Part shown: piece by piece, positions 25,041-39,900 of the stretch
Position numbering within the stretch: position 1 is the first letter of the stretch
Layout: each line of letters opens with the position of its first letter
Program-made: the position numbers and the translations under genes
Notes under the pieces: generated by a model
What the model was told of the DNA's origin: nothing
Database searches by the model: none
What the model saw: the letters and a program-made list of their open reading frames with translations, nothing else
Origin: Auanema rhodensis
Taxonomy: Eukaryota; Nematoda; Chromadorea; Rhabditida; Rhabditidae
Direction: 5' to 3'
Assembly (NCBI GenBank): GCA_964057225.1
Contig: OZ059897.1
Location: forward strand, 124,001 to 188,000
DNA length: 64,000 nucleotides

Positions 25041-26399
25041 TTAAAAATGCACCGAGATATCAACTGATATAAGTTCACACTTATATCCTGGATTTTCACC
25101 CTGAAGGAATAATTTTTTCGTTGAATAACATTGTCCATCGTCTTTGCCTTGAAAAAAGGAATCTAAAAACATCTACTTTTTGCTAAATTATTTTGAAATT
25201 TTTCGAAAAAATTTTTGTCAAAATGTTTTTGGAAGCAATGTTGAGTGTACATGGAAACTCAACATACACTAATGCATCATTTTTCAAACGATCATAACTA
25301 ATTTCTGTATTAAGCGTTTCTCAATGTAGTTTAGTGCATTCGATGCGGATTTTTAAGCTGCGTCGATCTGTGTTATCAGATTTGCGCTAGCTTAAAAATG
25401 CACCGAGATATCAACTGATATAAGTTCACACATATATCCTCGATTTTCACCCTGAAGAAATAATTTTTTCGTTGAATAACATTGTCCATCGTCTTTGCCT
25501 TGAAAAAAGGAATCTAAAAACATCTACTTTTTGCTAAATTATTTTGAAATTTTTCGAAAAAATTTTTGTCAAAATGTTTTTGGAAGCAATGTTGAGTGTA
25601 CATGGAAACTCAACATACACTAATGCATCATTTTTCAAACGATCATAACTAATTTTTGTATTGAGCGTTTCTCAATGTAGTATAGTGCATTCGATGCGGA
25701 TTTTTAAGCTGCGTCGATCTGTGTTATCAGATTTGCGCTAGCTTAAAAATGCACCGAGATATCAACTGATATAAGTTCACACTTATATCCTCGATTTTCA
25801 CCCTGAAGAATTAATTTTTTCGTTGAATAACATTGTCCATCGTCTTTGCCTTGAAAAATGGAATCTAAAAACATCTACTTTTTGCTAAATTATTTTGAAA
25901 TTTTTCGAAAAAAGTTTTGTCAAAATGTTTTTGGAAGCATTGTTGAGTGTACATGGAAACTCAACATACACTAATGCATCATTTTTCAAAGGATCATAAC
26001 TAATTTTTGTATTAAGCGTTTCTCAATGTAGTATAGTGCATTCGATGCGGATTTTTAAGCTGCGTCGATCTGTGTTATCAGATTTGCGCTAGCTTAAAAA
26101 TGCACCGAGATATCAACTGATATAAGTTCACACTTATATCCTCGATTTTCACCCTGAAGGAATAATTTTTTCGTTGAATAACATTGTCCATCGTCTTTGC
26201 CTTGAAAAAAAGAATCTAAAAACATCTACTTTTTGCTAAATTATTTTGAAATTTTTCGAAAAAATTTTTGTCAAAATGTTTTTGGAAGCAATGTTGAGTG
26301 TACATGGAAACTCAACATACACTAATGCATCATTTTTCAAACGATCATAACTAATTTTTGTATTGAGCGTTTCTCAATGTAGTATAGTGCATTCGATGC

Positions 26400-27420
26400 G
26401 GATTTTTAAGCTGCGTCGATCTGTGTTATCAGATTTGCGCTAGCTTAAAAATGCACCGAGATATCAACTGATATAAGTTCACACTTATATCCTCGATTTT
26501 CACCCTGAAGGAATAAATTTTTTGGTGAATTACATTGTCCATCGTCTTTGCCTTGAAAAAAGGAATCTAAAAACATCTACTTTTTGCTAAATTATTTTGA
26601 AATTTTTCGAAAAAATTTTTGTCAAAATGTTTTTGGAAGCAATGTTGAGTGTACATGGAAACTCAACATACACTAATGCATCATTTTTCAAACGATCATA
26701 ACTAATTTTTGTATTAAGCGTTTCTCAATGTAGTATAGTGCATTCGATGCGGATTTTTAAGCTGCGTCGATCTGTGTTATCAGATTTGCGCTAGCTTAAA
26801 AATGCACCAAGATATCAACTGATATAAGTTCACACTTATATCCTCGATTTTCACCCTGAAGAATTAATTTTTTCGTTGAATAACATTGTCCATCGTCTTT
26901 GCCTTGAATAAAGGAATCTAAAAACATCTACTTTTTGCTAAATTATTTTGAAATTTTTCGAAAAAATTTTTGTCAAAATGTTTTTGGAAGCAATGTTGAG
27001 TGTACATGGAAACTCAACATACACTAATGCATCATTTTTCAAACGATCATAACTAATTTTTGTATTGAGCGTTTCTCAATGTAGTATAGTGCATTCGATG
27101 CGGATTTTTAAGCTGCGTCGATCTGTGTTATCAGATTTGCGCTAGCTTAAAAATGCACCGAGATATCAACTGATATAAGTTCACACTTATATCCTCGATT
27201 TTCACCCTGAAGGAATAAATTTTTTGGTGAATTACATTGTCCATCGTCTTTGCCTTGAAAAAAGGAATCTAAAAACATCTACTTTTTGCTAAATTATTTT
27301 GAAATTTTTTGAAAAAATTTTTGTCAAAATGTTTTTGGAAGCAATGTTGAGTGTACATGGAAACTCAACATACACTAATGCATCATTTTTCAAACGATCA
27401 TAACTAATTTTTGTATTAAG
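26400..27420 (+). repeat. SatB 2-unit repeat with a changed GGTGAATTAC segment
   Basis: At 26511 and again 702 bp later at 27213 the usual GAATAATTTTTTCGTTG reads GAATAAATTTTTTGGTG, followed by AATTAC in place of AATAAC. Base for base these are four substitutions within 15 bp, with unit length unchanged. A partial form, GAATTACATTG only, reappears near 37408. Confidence 0.8.
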
Positions 27421-28889
27421 CGTTTCTCAATGTAGTATAGTGCATTCGATGCGGATTTTTAAGCTGCGTCGATCTGTGTTATCAGATTTGCGCTAGCTTA
27501 AAAATGCACCAAGATATCAACTGATATAAGTTCACACTTATATCCTCGATTTTCACCCTGAAGAATTAATTTTTTCGTTGAATAACATTGTCCATCGTCT
27601 TTGCCTTGAATAAAGGAATCTAAAAACATCTACTTTTTGCTAAATTATTTTGAAATTTTTCGAAAAAATTTTTGTCAAAATGTTTTTGGAAGCAATGTTG
27701 AGTGTACATGGAAACTCAACATACACTAATGCATCATTTTTCAAACGATCATAACTAATTTTTGTATTGAGCGTTTCTCAATGTAGTATAGTGCATTCGA
27801 TGCGGATTTTTAAGCTGCGTCGATCTGTGTTATCAGATTTGCGCTAGCTTAAAAATGCACCAAGATATCAACTGATATAAGTTCACACTTATATCCTCGA
27901 TTTTCACCCTGAAGAATTAATTTTTTCGTTGAATAACATTGTCCATCGTCTTTGCCTTGAAAAAAGGAATCTAAAAACATCTACTTTTTGCTAAATTATT
28001 TTGAAATTTTTCGAAAAAATTTTTGTCAAAATGTTTTTGGAAGCAATGTTGAGTGTACATGGAAACTCAACATACACTAATGCATCATTTTTCAAACGAT
28101 CATAACTAATTTTTGTATTAAGCGTTTCTCAATGTAGTATAGTGCATTCGATGCGGATTTTTAAGCTGCGTCGATCTGTGTTATCAGATTTGCGTTAGCT
28201 TAAAAATGCACCGAGATATCAACTGATATAAGTTCACACTTATATCCTCGATTTTCACCCTGAAGAATTAATTTTTTCGTTGAATAACATTGTCCATCGT
28301 CTTTGCCTTGAAAAATGGAATCTAAAAACATCTACTTTTTGCTAAATTATTTTGAAATTTTTCGAAAAAATTTTTGTCAAAATGTTTTTGGAAGCATTGT
28401 TGAGTGTACATGGAAACTCAACATACACTAATGCATCATTTTTCAAAGGATCATAACTAATTTTTGTATTAAGCGTTTCTCAATGTAGTATAGTGCATTC
28501 GATGCGGATTTTTAAGCTGCGTCGATCTGTGTTATCAGATTTGCGCTAGCTTAAAAATGCACCAAGATATCAACTGATATAAGTTCACACTTATATCCTC
28601 GATTTTCACCCTGAAGAATTAATTTTTTCGTTGAATAACATTGTCCATCGTCTTTGCCTTGAATAAAGGAATCTAAAAACATCTACTTTTTGCTAAATTA
28701 TTTTGAAATTTTTCGAAAAAATTTTTGTCAAAATGTTTTTGGAAGCATTGTTGAGTGTACATGGAAACTCAACATACACTAATGCATCATTTTTCAAAGG
28801 ATCATAACTAATTTTTGTATTAAGCGTTTCTCAATGTAGTATAGTGCATTCGATGCGGATTTTTAAGCTGCGTCGATCTGTGTTATCAG

Positions 28890-30900
28890 ATTTGCGCTAG
28901 CTTAAAAATGCACCAAGATATCAACTGATATAAGTTCACACTTATATCCTCGATTTTCACCCTGAAGAATTAATTTTTTCGTTGAATAACATTGTCCATC
29001 GTCTTTGCCTTGAATAAAGGAATCTAAAAACATCTACTTTTTGCTAAATTATTTTGAAATTTTTCGAAAAAATTTTTGTCAAAATGTTTTTGGAAGCAAT
29101 GTTGAGTGTACATGGAAACTCAACATACACTAATGCATCATTTTTCAAACGATCATAACTAATTTTTGTATTAAGCGTTTCTCAATGTAGTATAGTGCAT
29201 TCGATGCGGATTTTTAAGCTGCGTCGATCTGTGTTATCAGATTTGCGTTAGCTTAAAAATGCACCGAGATATCAACTGATATAAGTTCACACTTATATCC
29301 TCGATTTTCACCCTGAAGAAATAATTTTTTCGTTGAATAACATTGTCCATCGTCTTTGCCTTGAAAAAAGGAATCTAAAAACATCTACTTTTTGCTAAAT
29401 TATTTTGAAATTTTTCGAAAAAATTTTTGTCAAAATGTTTTTGGAAGCAATGTTGAGTGTACATGGAAACTCAACATACACTAATGCATCATTTTTCAAA
29501 CGATCATAACTAATTTTTGTATTAAGCGTTTCTCAATGTAGTATAGTGCATTCGATGCGGATTTTTAAGCTGCGTCGATCTGTGTTATCAGATTTGCGCT
29601 AGCTTAAAAATGCACCAAGATATCAACTGATATAAGTTCACACTTATATCCTCGATTTTCACCCTGAAGAATTAATTTTTTCGTTGAATAACATTGTCCA
29701 TCGTCTTTGCCTTGAATAAAGGAATCTAAAAACATCTACTTTTTGCTAAATTATTTTGAAATTTTTCGAAAAAATTTTTGTCAAAATGTTTTTGGAAGCA
29801 ATGTTGAGTGTACATGGAAACTCAACATACACTAATGCATCATTTTTCAAACGATCATAACTAATTTTTGTATTAAGCGTTTCTCAATGTAGTATAGTGC
29901 ATTCGATGCGGATTTTTAAGCTGCGTCGATCTGTGTTATCAGATTTGCGTTAGCTTAAAAATGCACCGAGATATCAACTGATATAAGTTCACACTTATAT
30001 CCTCGATTTTCACCCTGAAGAAATAATTTTTTCGTTGAATAACATTGTCCATCGTCTTTGCCTTGAAAAAAGGAATCTAAAAACATCTACTTTTTGCTAA
30101 ATTATTTTGAAATTTTTCGAAAAAATTTTTGTCAAAATGTTTTTGGAAGCAATGTTGAGTGTACATGGAAACTCAACATACACTAATGCATCATTTTTCA
30201 AACGATCATAACTAATTTTTGTATTAAGCGTTTCTCAATGTAGTATAGTGCATTCGATGCGGATTTTTAAGCTGCGTCGATCTGTGTTATCAGATTTGCG
30301 CTAGCTTAAAAATGCACCAAGATATCAACTGATATAAGTTCACACTTATATCCTCGATTTTCACCCTGAAGAATTAATTTTTTCGTTGAATAACATTGTC
30401 CATCGTCTTTGCCTTGAATAAAGGAATCTAAAAACATCTACTTTTTGCTAAATTATTTTGAAATTTTTCGAAAAAATTTTTGTCAAAATGTTTTTGGAAG
30501 CAATGTTGAGTGTACATGGAAACTCAACATACACTAATGCATCATTTTTCAAACGATCATAACTAATTTTTGTATTAAGCGTTTCTCAATGTAGTATAGT
30601 GCATTCGATGCGGATTTTTAAGCTGCGTCGATCTGTGTTATCAGATTTGCGTTAGCTTAAAAATGCACCGAGATATCAACTGATATAAGTTCACACTTAT
30701 ATCCTCGATTTTCACCCTGAAGAAATAATTTTTTCGTTGAATAACATTGTCCATCGTCTTTGCCTTGAAAAAAGGAATCTAAAAACATCTACTTTTTGCT
30801 AAATTATTTTGAAATTTTTCGAAAAAATTTTTGTCAAAATGTTTTTGGAAGCAATGTTGAGTGTACATGGAAACTCAACATACACTAATGCATCATTTTT
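28890..30900 (+). repeat. SatB 702-bp dimer, three copies
   Basis: Units alternate strictly between type 1 (GCGCTAGC, ACCAAG, GAATTAAT, GAATAAAGG) and type 2 (GCGTTAGC, ACCGAG, GAAATAAT, GAAAAAAGG). The pair is repeated three times at a 702-bp step: type 2 units have GCGTTAGC near 29246, 29948 and 30650. It is a clean local two-unit higher-order repeat. Confidence 0.85.
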
Positions 30901-33900
30901 CAAACGATCATAACTAATTTCTGTATTAAGCGTTTCTCAATGTAGTTTAGTGCATTCGATGCGGATTTTTAAGCTGCGTCGATCTGTGTTATCAGATTTG
31001 CGCTAGCTTAAAAATGCACCGAGATATCAACTGATATAAGTTCACACATATATCCTCGATTTTCACCCTGAAGAAATAATTTTTTCGTTGAATAACATTG
31101 TCCATCGTCTTTGCCTTGAAAAAAGGAATCTAAAAACATCTACTTTTTGCTAAATTATTTTGAAATTTTTCGAAAAAATTTTTGTCAAAATGTTTTTGGA
31201 AGCAATGTTGAGTGTACATGGAAACTCAACATACACTAATGCATCATTTTTCAAACGATCATAACTAATTTTTGTATTGAGCGTTTCTCAATGTAGTATA
31301 GTGCATTCGATGCGGATTTTTAAGCTGCGTCGATCTGTGTTATCAGATTTGCGCTAGCTTGAAAATGCACCGAGATATCAACTGATATAAGTTCACACTT
31401 ATATCCTCGATTTTCACCCTGAAGAATTAATTTTTTCGTTGAATAACATTGTCCATCGTCTTTGCCTTGAAAAAAGGAATCTAAAAACATCTACTTTTTG
31501 CTAAATTATTTTGAAATTTTTCGAAAAAATTTTTGTCAAAATGTTTTTGGAAGCAATGTTGAGTGTACATGGAAACTCAACATACACTAATGCATCATTT
31601 TTCAAACGATCATAACTAATTTTTGTATTAAGCGTTTCTCAATGTAGTATAGTGCATTCGATGCGGATTTTTAAGCTGCGTCGATCTGTGTTATCAGATT
31701 TGCGTTAGCTTAAAAATGCACCGAGATATCAACTGATATAAGTTCACACTTATATCCTCGATTTTCACCCTGAAGGAATAATTTTTTCGTTGAATAACAT
31801 TGTCCATCGTCTTTGCCTTGAAAAAAAGAATCTAAAAACATCTACTTTTTGCTAAATTATTTTGAAATTTTTCGAAAAAATTTTTGTCAAAATGTTTTTG
31901 GAAGCAATGTTGAGTGTACATGGAAACTCAACATACACTAATGCATCATTTTTCAAACGATCATAACTAATTTTTGTATTGAGCGTTTCTCAATGTAGTA
32001 TAGTGCATTTGATGCGGATTTTTAAGCTGCGTCGATCTGTGTTATCAGATTTGCGCTAGCTTAAAAATGCACCGAGATCTCAACTGATATAAGTTCACAC
32101 TTATATCCTCGATTTTCACCCTGAAGGAATAATTTTTTCGTTGAATAACATTGTCCATCGTCTTTGCCTTGAAAAAAGGAATCTAAAAACATCTACTTTT
32201 TGCTAAATTATTTTGAAATTTTTCGAAAAAATTTTTGTCAAAATGTTTTTGGAAGCAATGTTGAGTGTACATGGAAACTCAACATACACTAATGCATCAT
32301 TTTTCAAACGATCATAACTAATTTTTGTATTAAGCGTTTCTCAATGTAGTATAGTGCATTCGATGCGGATTTTTAAGCTGCGTCGATCTGTGTTATCAGA
32401 TTTGCGTTAGCTTAAAAATGCACCGAGATATCAACTGATATAAGTTCACACTTATATCCTCGATTTTCACCCTGAAGGAATAATTTTTTCGTTGAATAAC
32501 ATTGTCCATCGTCTTTGCCTTGAAAAAAAGAATCTAAAAACATCTACTTTTTGCTAAATTATTTTGAAATTTTTCGAAAAAATTTTTGTCAAAATGTTTT
32601 TGGAAGCAATGTTGAGTGTACATGGAAACTCAACATACACTAATGCATCATTTTTCAAACGATCATAACTAATTTCTGTATTAAGCGTTTCTCAATGTAG
32701 TTTAGTGCATTCGATGCGGATTTTTAAGCTGCGTCGATCTGTGTTATCAGATTTGCGCTAGCTTAAAAATGCACCGAGATATCAACTGATATAAGTTCAC
32801 ACATATATCCTCGATTTTCACCCTGAAGAAATAATTTTTTCGTTGAATAACATTGTCCATCGTCTTTGCCTTGAAAAAAGGAATCTAAAAACATCTACTT
32901 TTTGCTAAATTATTTTGAAATTTTTCGAAAAAATTTTTGTCAAAATGTTTTTGGAAGCAATGTTGAGTGTACATGGAAACTCAACATACACTAATGCATC
33001 ATTTTTCAAACGATCATAACTAATTTTTGTATTGAGCGTTTCTCAATGTAGTATAGTGCATTCGATGCGGATTTTTAAGCTGCGTCGATCTGTGTTATCA
33101 GATTTGCGCTAGCTTAAAAATGCACCGAGATATCAACTGATATAAGTTCACACTTATATCCTCGATTTTCACCCTGAAGAATTAATTTTTTCGTTGAATA
33201 ACATTGTCCATCGTCTTTGCCTTGAAAAATGGAATCTAAAAACATCTACTTTTTGCTAAATTATTTTGAAATTTTTCGAAAAAATTTTTGTCAAAATGTT
33301 TTTGGAAGCATTGTTGAGTGTACATGGAAACTCAACATACACTAATGCATCATTTTTCAAAGGATCATAACTAATTTTTGTATTAAGCGTTTCTCAATGT
33401 AGTATAGTGCATTCGATGCGGATTTTTAAGCTGCGTCGATCTGTGTTATCAGATTTGCGCTAGCTTAAAAATGCACCGAGATATCAACTGATATAAGTTC
33501 ACACATATATCCTCGATTTTCACCCTGAAGAAATAATTTTTTCGTTGAATAACATTGTCCATCGTCTTTGCCTTGAAAAAAGGAATCTAAAAACATCTAC
33601 TTTTTGCTAAATTATTTTGAAATTTTTCGAAAAAATTTTTGTCAAAATGTTTTTGGAAGCAATGTTGAGTGTACATGGAAACTCAACATACACTAATGCA
33701 TCATTTTTCAAACGATCATAACTAATTTTTGTATTGAGCGTTTCTCAATGTAGTATAGTGCATTCGATGCGGATTTTTAAGCTGCGTCGATCTGTGTTAT
33801 CAGATTTGCGCTAGCTTAAAAATGCACCGAGATATCAACTGATATAAGTTCACACTTATATCCTCGATTTTCACCCTGAAGAATTAATTTTTTCGTTGAA

Positions 33901-36900
33901 TAACATTGTCCATCGTCTTTGCCTTGAAAAATGGAATCTAAAAACATCTACTTTTTGCTAAATTATTTTGAAATTTTTCGAAAAAATTTTTGTCAAAATG
34001 TTTTTGGAAGCATTGTTGAGTGTACATGGAAACTCAACATACACTAATGCATCATTTTTCAAAGGATCATAACTAATTTTTGTATTAAGCGTTTCTCAAT
34101 GTAGTATAGTGCATTCGATGCGGATTTTTAAGCTGCGTCGATCTGTGTTATCAGATTTGCGTTAGCTTAAAAATGCACCGAGATATCAACTGATATAAGT
34201 TCACACTTATATCCTCGATTTTCACCCTGAAGGAATAATTTTTTCGTTGAATAACATTGTCCATCGTCTTTGCCTTGAAAAATGGAATCTAAAAACATCT
34301 ACTTTTTGCCAAATTATTTTGAAATTTTTCGAAAAAATTTTTGTCAAAATGTTTTTGGAAGCAATGTTGAGTGTACATGGAAACTCAACATACACTAATG
34401 CATCATTTTTCAAACGATCATAACTAATTTCTGTATTAAGCGTTTCTCAATGTAGTTTAGTGCATTCGATGCGGATTTTTAAGCTGCGTCGATCTGTGTT
34501 ATCAGATTTGCGCTAGCTTAAAAATGCACCGAGATATCAACTGATATAAGTTCACACTTATATCCTCGATTTTCACCCTGAAGAAATAATTTTTTCGTTG
34601 AATAACATTGTCCATCGTCTTTGCCTTGAAAAATGGAATCTAAAAACATCTACTTTTTGCCAAATTATTTTGAAATTTTTCGAAAAAATTTTTGTCAAAA
34701 TGTTTTTGGAAGCAATGTTGAGTGTACATGGAAACTCAACATACACTAATGCATCATTTTTCAAACGATCATAACTAATTTCTGTATTAAGCGTTTCTCA
34801 ATGTAGTTTAGTGCATTCGATGCGGATTTTTAAGCTGCGTCGATCTGTGTTATCAGATTTGCGCTAGCTTAAAAATGCACCGAGATATCAACTGATATAA
34901 GTTCACACTTATATCCTCGATTTTCACCCTGAAGAATTAATTTTTTCGTTGAATAACATTGTCCATCGTCTTTGCCTTGAATAAAGGAATCTAAAAACAT
35001 CTACTTTTTGCTAAATTATTTTGAAATTTTTCGAAAAAATTTTTGTCAAAATGTTTTTGGAAGCAATGTTGAGTGTACATGGAAACTCAACATACACTAA
35101 TGCATCATTTTTCAAACGATCATAACTAATTTTTGTATTAAGCGTTTCTCAATGTAGTATAGTGCATTCGATGCGGATTTTTAAGCTGCGTCGATCTGTG
35201 TTATCAGATTTGCGCTAGCTTAAAAATGCACCGAGATATCAACTGATATAAGTTCACACTTATATCCTCGATTTTCACCCTGAAGAATTAATTTTTTCGT
35301 TGAATAACATTGTCCATCGTCTTTGCCTTGAAAAAAGAAATCTAAAAACATCTACTTTTTGCTAAATTATTTTGAAATTTTTCGAAAAAATTTTTGTCAA
35401 AATGTTTTTGGAAGCATTGTTGAGTGTACATGGAAACTCAACATAAACTAATGCATCATTTTTCAAACGATCATAACTAATTTTTGTATTAAGCGTTTCT
35501 CAATGTAGTATAGTGCATTCGATGCGGATTTTTAAGCTGCGTCGATCTGTGTTATCAGATTTGCGCTAGCTTAAAAATGCACCGAGATATCAACTGATAT
35601 AAGTTCACACTTATATCCTCGATTTTCACCCAGAAGAATTAATTTTTTCGTTGAATAACATTGTCCATCGTCTTTGCCTTGAAAAATGGAATCTAAAAAC
35701 ATCTACTTTTTGCTAAATTATTTTGAAATTTTTCGAAAAAATTTTTGTCAAAATGTTTTTGGAAGCAATGTTGAGTGTACATGGAAACTCAACATACACT
35801 AATGCATCATTTTTCAAACGATCATAACTAATTTTTGTATTAAGCGTTTCTCAATGAAGTATAGTGCATTCGATGCGGATTTTTAAGCTGCGTCGATCTG
35901 TGTTATCAGATTTGCGCTAGCTTAAAAATGCACCGAGATATCAACTGATATATGTTCACACTTATATCCTCGATTTTCACCCTGAAGAATTAATTTTTTC
36001 GTTGAATAACATTGTCCATCGTCTTTGCCTTGAAAAAAGGAATCTAAAAACATCTACTTTTTGCTAAATTATTTTGAAATTTTTCGAAAAAATTTTTGTC
36101 AAAATGTTTTTGGAAGCAATGTTGAGTGTACATGGAAACTCAACATACACTAATGCATCATTTTTCAAACGATCATAACTAATTTCTGTATTAAGCGTTT
36201 CTCAATGTAGTTTAGTGCATTCGATGCGGATTTTTAAGCTGCGTCGATCTGTGTTATCAGATTTGCGCTAGCTTAAAAATGCACCGAGATATCAACTGAT
36301 ATAAGTTCACACTTATATCCTCGATTTTCACCCTGAAGGAATAATTTTTTCGTTGAATAACATTGTCCATCGTCTTTGCCTTGAAAAATGGAATCTAAAA
36401 ACATCTACTTTTTGCCAAATTATTTTGAAATTTTTCGAAAAAATTTTTGTCAAAATGTTTTTGGAAGCAATGTTGAGTGTACATGGAAACTCAACATACA
36501 CTAATGCATCATTTTTCAAACGATCATAACTAATTTCTGTATTAAGCGTTTCTCAATGTAGTTTAGTGCATTCGATGCGGATTTTTAAGCTGCGTCGATC
36601 TGTGTTATCAGATTTGCGCTAGCTTAAAAATGCACCGAGATATCAACTGATATAAGTTCACACATATATCCTCGATTTTCACCCTGAAGAAATAATTTTT
36701 TCGTTGAATAACATTGTCCATCGTCTTTGCCTTGAAAAAAGGAATCTAAAAACATCTACTTTTTGCTAAATTATTTTGAAATTTTTCGAAAAAATTTTTG
36801 TCAAAATGTTTTTGGAAGCAATGTTGAGTGTACATGGAAACTCAACATACACTAATGCATCATTTTTCAAACGATCATAACTAATTTTTGTATTGAGCGT

Positions 36901-39900
36901 TTCTCAATGTAGTTTAGTGCATTCGATGCGGATTTTTAAGCTGCGTCGATCTGTGTTATCAGATTTGCGCTAGCTTAAAAATGCACCGAGATATCAACTG
37001 ATATAAGTTCACACATATATCCTCGATTTTCACCCTGAAGAAATAATTTTTTCGTTGAATAACATTGTCCATCGTCTTTGCCTTGAAAAAAGGAATCTAA
37101 AAACATCTACTTTTTGCTAAATTATTTTGAAATTTTTCGAAAAAATTTTTGTCAAAATGTTTTTGGAAGCAATGTTGAATGTACATGGAAACTCAACATA
37201 CACTAATGCATCATTTTTCAAACGATCATAACTAATTTTTGTATTGAGCGTTTCTCAATGTAGTATAGTGCATTCGATGCGGATTTTTAAGCTGCGTCGA
37301 TCTGTGTTATCAGATTTGCGCTAGCTTAAAAATGCACCGAGATATCAACTGATATAAGTTCACACTTATATCCTCGATTTTCACCCTGAAGGAATAATTT
37401 TTTCGTTGAATTACATTGTCCATCGTCTTTGCCTTGAAAAAAGGAATCTAAAAACATCTACTTTTTGCTAAATTATTTTGAAATTTTTCGAAAAAATTTT
37501 TGTCAAAATGTTTTTGGAAGCAATGTTGAGTGTACATGGAAACTCAACATACACTAATGCATCATTTTTCAAAGGATCATAACTAATTTCTGTATTAAGC
37601 GTTTCTCAATGTAGTTTAGTGCATTCGATGCGGATTTTTAAGCTGCGTCGATCTGTGTTATCAGATTTGCGCTAGCTTAAAAATGCACCGAGATATCAAC
37701 TGATATAAGTTCACACATATATCCTCGATTTTCACCCTGAAGAAATAATTTTTTCGTTGAATAACATTGTCCATCGTCTTTGCCTTGAAAAAAGGAATCT
37801 AAAAACATCTACTTTTTGCTAAATTATTTTGAAATTTTTCGAAAAAATTTTTGTCAAAATGTTTTTGGAAGCAATGTTGAGTGTACATGGAAACTCAACA
37901 TACACTAATGCATCATTTTTCAAACGATCATAACTAATTTTTGTAATGAGCGTTTCTCAATGTAGTATAGTGCATTCGATGCGGATTTTTAAGCTGCGTC
38001 GATCTGTGTTATCAGATTTGCGCTAGCTTAAAAATGCACCGAGATATCAACTGATATAAGTTCACACTTATATCCTCGATTTTCACCCTGAAGAATTAAT
38101 TTTTTCGTTGAATAACATTGTCCATCGTCTTTGCCTTGAAAAATGGAATCTAAAAACATCTACTTTTTGCTAAATTATTTTGAAATTTTTCGAAAAAATT
38201 TTTGTCAAAATGTTTTTGGAAGCATTGTTGAGTGTACATGGAAACTCAACATACACTAATGCATCATTTTTCAAACGATCATAACTAATTTTTGTATTGA
38301 GCGTTTCTCATTGTAGTATAGTGCATTCGATGCGGATTTTTAAGCTGCGTCGATCTGTGTTATCAGATTTGCGCTAGCTTAAAAATGCACCGAGATATCA
38401 ACTGATATAAGTTCACACTTATATCCTCGATTTTCACCCTGAAGGAATAATTTTTTCGTTGAATAACATTGTCCATCGTCTTTGCCTTGAAAAAAGGAAT
38501 CTAAAAACATCTACTTTTTGCTAAATTATTTTGAAATTTTTCGAAAAAATTTTTGTCAAAATGTTTTTGGAAGCAATGTTGAGTGTACATGGAAACTCAA
38601 CATACACTAATGCATCATTTTTCAAACGATCATAACTAATTTTTGTATTAAGCGTTTCTCAATGTAGTATAGTGCATTCGATGCGGATTTTTAAGCTGCG
38701 TCGATCTGTGTTATCAGATTTGCGTTAGCTTAAAAATGCACCGAGATATCAACTGATATAAGTTCACACTTATATCCTCGATTTTCACCCTGAAGGAATA
38801 ATTTTTTCGTTGAATAACATTGTCCATCGTCTTTGCCTTGAAAAAAAGAATCTAAAAACATCTACTTTTTGCTAAATTATTTTGAAATTTTTCGAAAAAA
38901 TTTTTGTCAAAATGTTTTTGGAAGCAATGTTGAGTGTACATGGAAACTCAACATACACTAATGCATCATTTTTCAAACGATCATAACTAATTTCTGTATT
39001 AAGCGTTTCTCAATGTAGTTTAGTGCATTCGATGCGGATTTTTAAGCTGCGTCGATCTGTGTTATCAGATTTGCGCTAGCTTAAAAATGCACCGAGATAT
39101 CAACTGATATAAGTTCACACATATATCCTCGATTTTCACCCTGAAGAAATAATTTTTTCGTTGAATAACATTGTCCATCGTCTTTGCCTTGAAAAAAGGA
39201 ATCTAAAAACATCTACTTTTTGCTAAATTATTTTGAAATTTTTCGAAAAAATTTTTGTCAAAATGTTTTTGGAAGCAATGTTGAGTGTACATGGAAACTC
39301 AACATACACTAATGCATCATTTTTCAAACGATCATAACTAATTTTTGTATTGAGCGTTTCTCAATGTAGTATAGTGCATTCGATGCGGATTTTTAAGCTG
39401 CGTCGATCTGTGTTATCAGATTTGCGCTAGCTTAAAAATGCACCGAGATATCAACTGATATAAGTTCACACTTATATCCTCGATTTTCACCCTGAAGGAA
39501 TAATTTTTTCGTTGAATAACATTGTCCATCGTCTTTGCCTTGAAAAATGGAATCTAAAAACATCTACTTTTTGCTAAATTATTTTGAAATTTTTCGAAAA
39601 AATTTTTGTCAAAATGTTTTTGGAAGCAATGTTGAGTGTACATGGAAACTCAACATACACTAATGCATCATTTTTCAAACGATCATAACTAATTTCTGTA
39701 TTAAGCGTTTCTCAATGTAGTTTAGTGCATTCGATGCGGATTTTTAAGCTGCGTCGATCTGTGTTATCAGATTTGCGCTAGCTTAAAAATGCACCGAGAT
39801 ATCAACTGATATAAGTTCACACATATATCCTCGATTTTCACCCTGAAGAAATAATTTTTTCGTTGAATAACATTGTCCATCGTCTTTGCCTTGAAAAAAG

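Larger units (their letters stand above)
18287..30900 (+). repeat. SatB regional subfamily I
   Basis: This part is marked by ACCAAG at unit position 93, the linked TTGAATAAAGG, and frequent GCGTTAGC. ACCAAG occurs from the first unit to about 30319 and nowhere further right; all later units read ACCGAG. From about 25060 on, ACCAAG and ACCGAG units alternate, so the boundary is a mixed zone. Confidence 0.8.
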
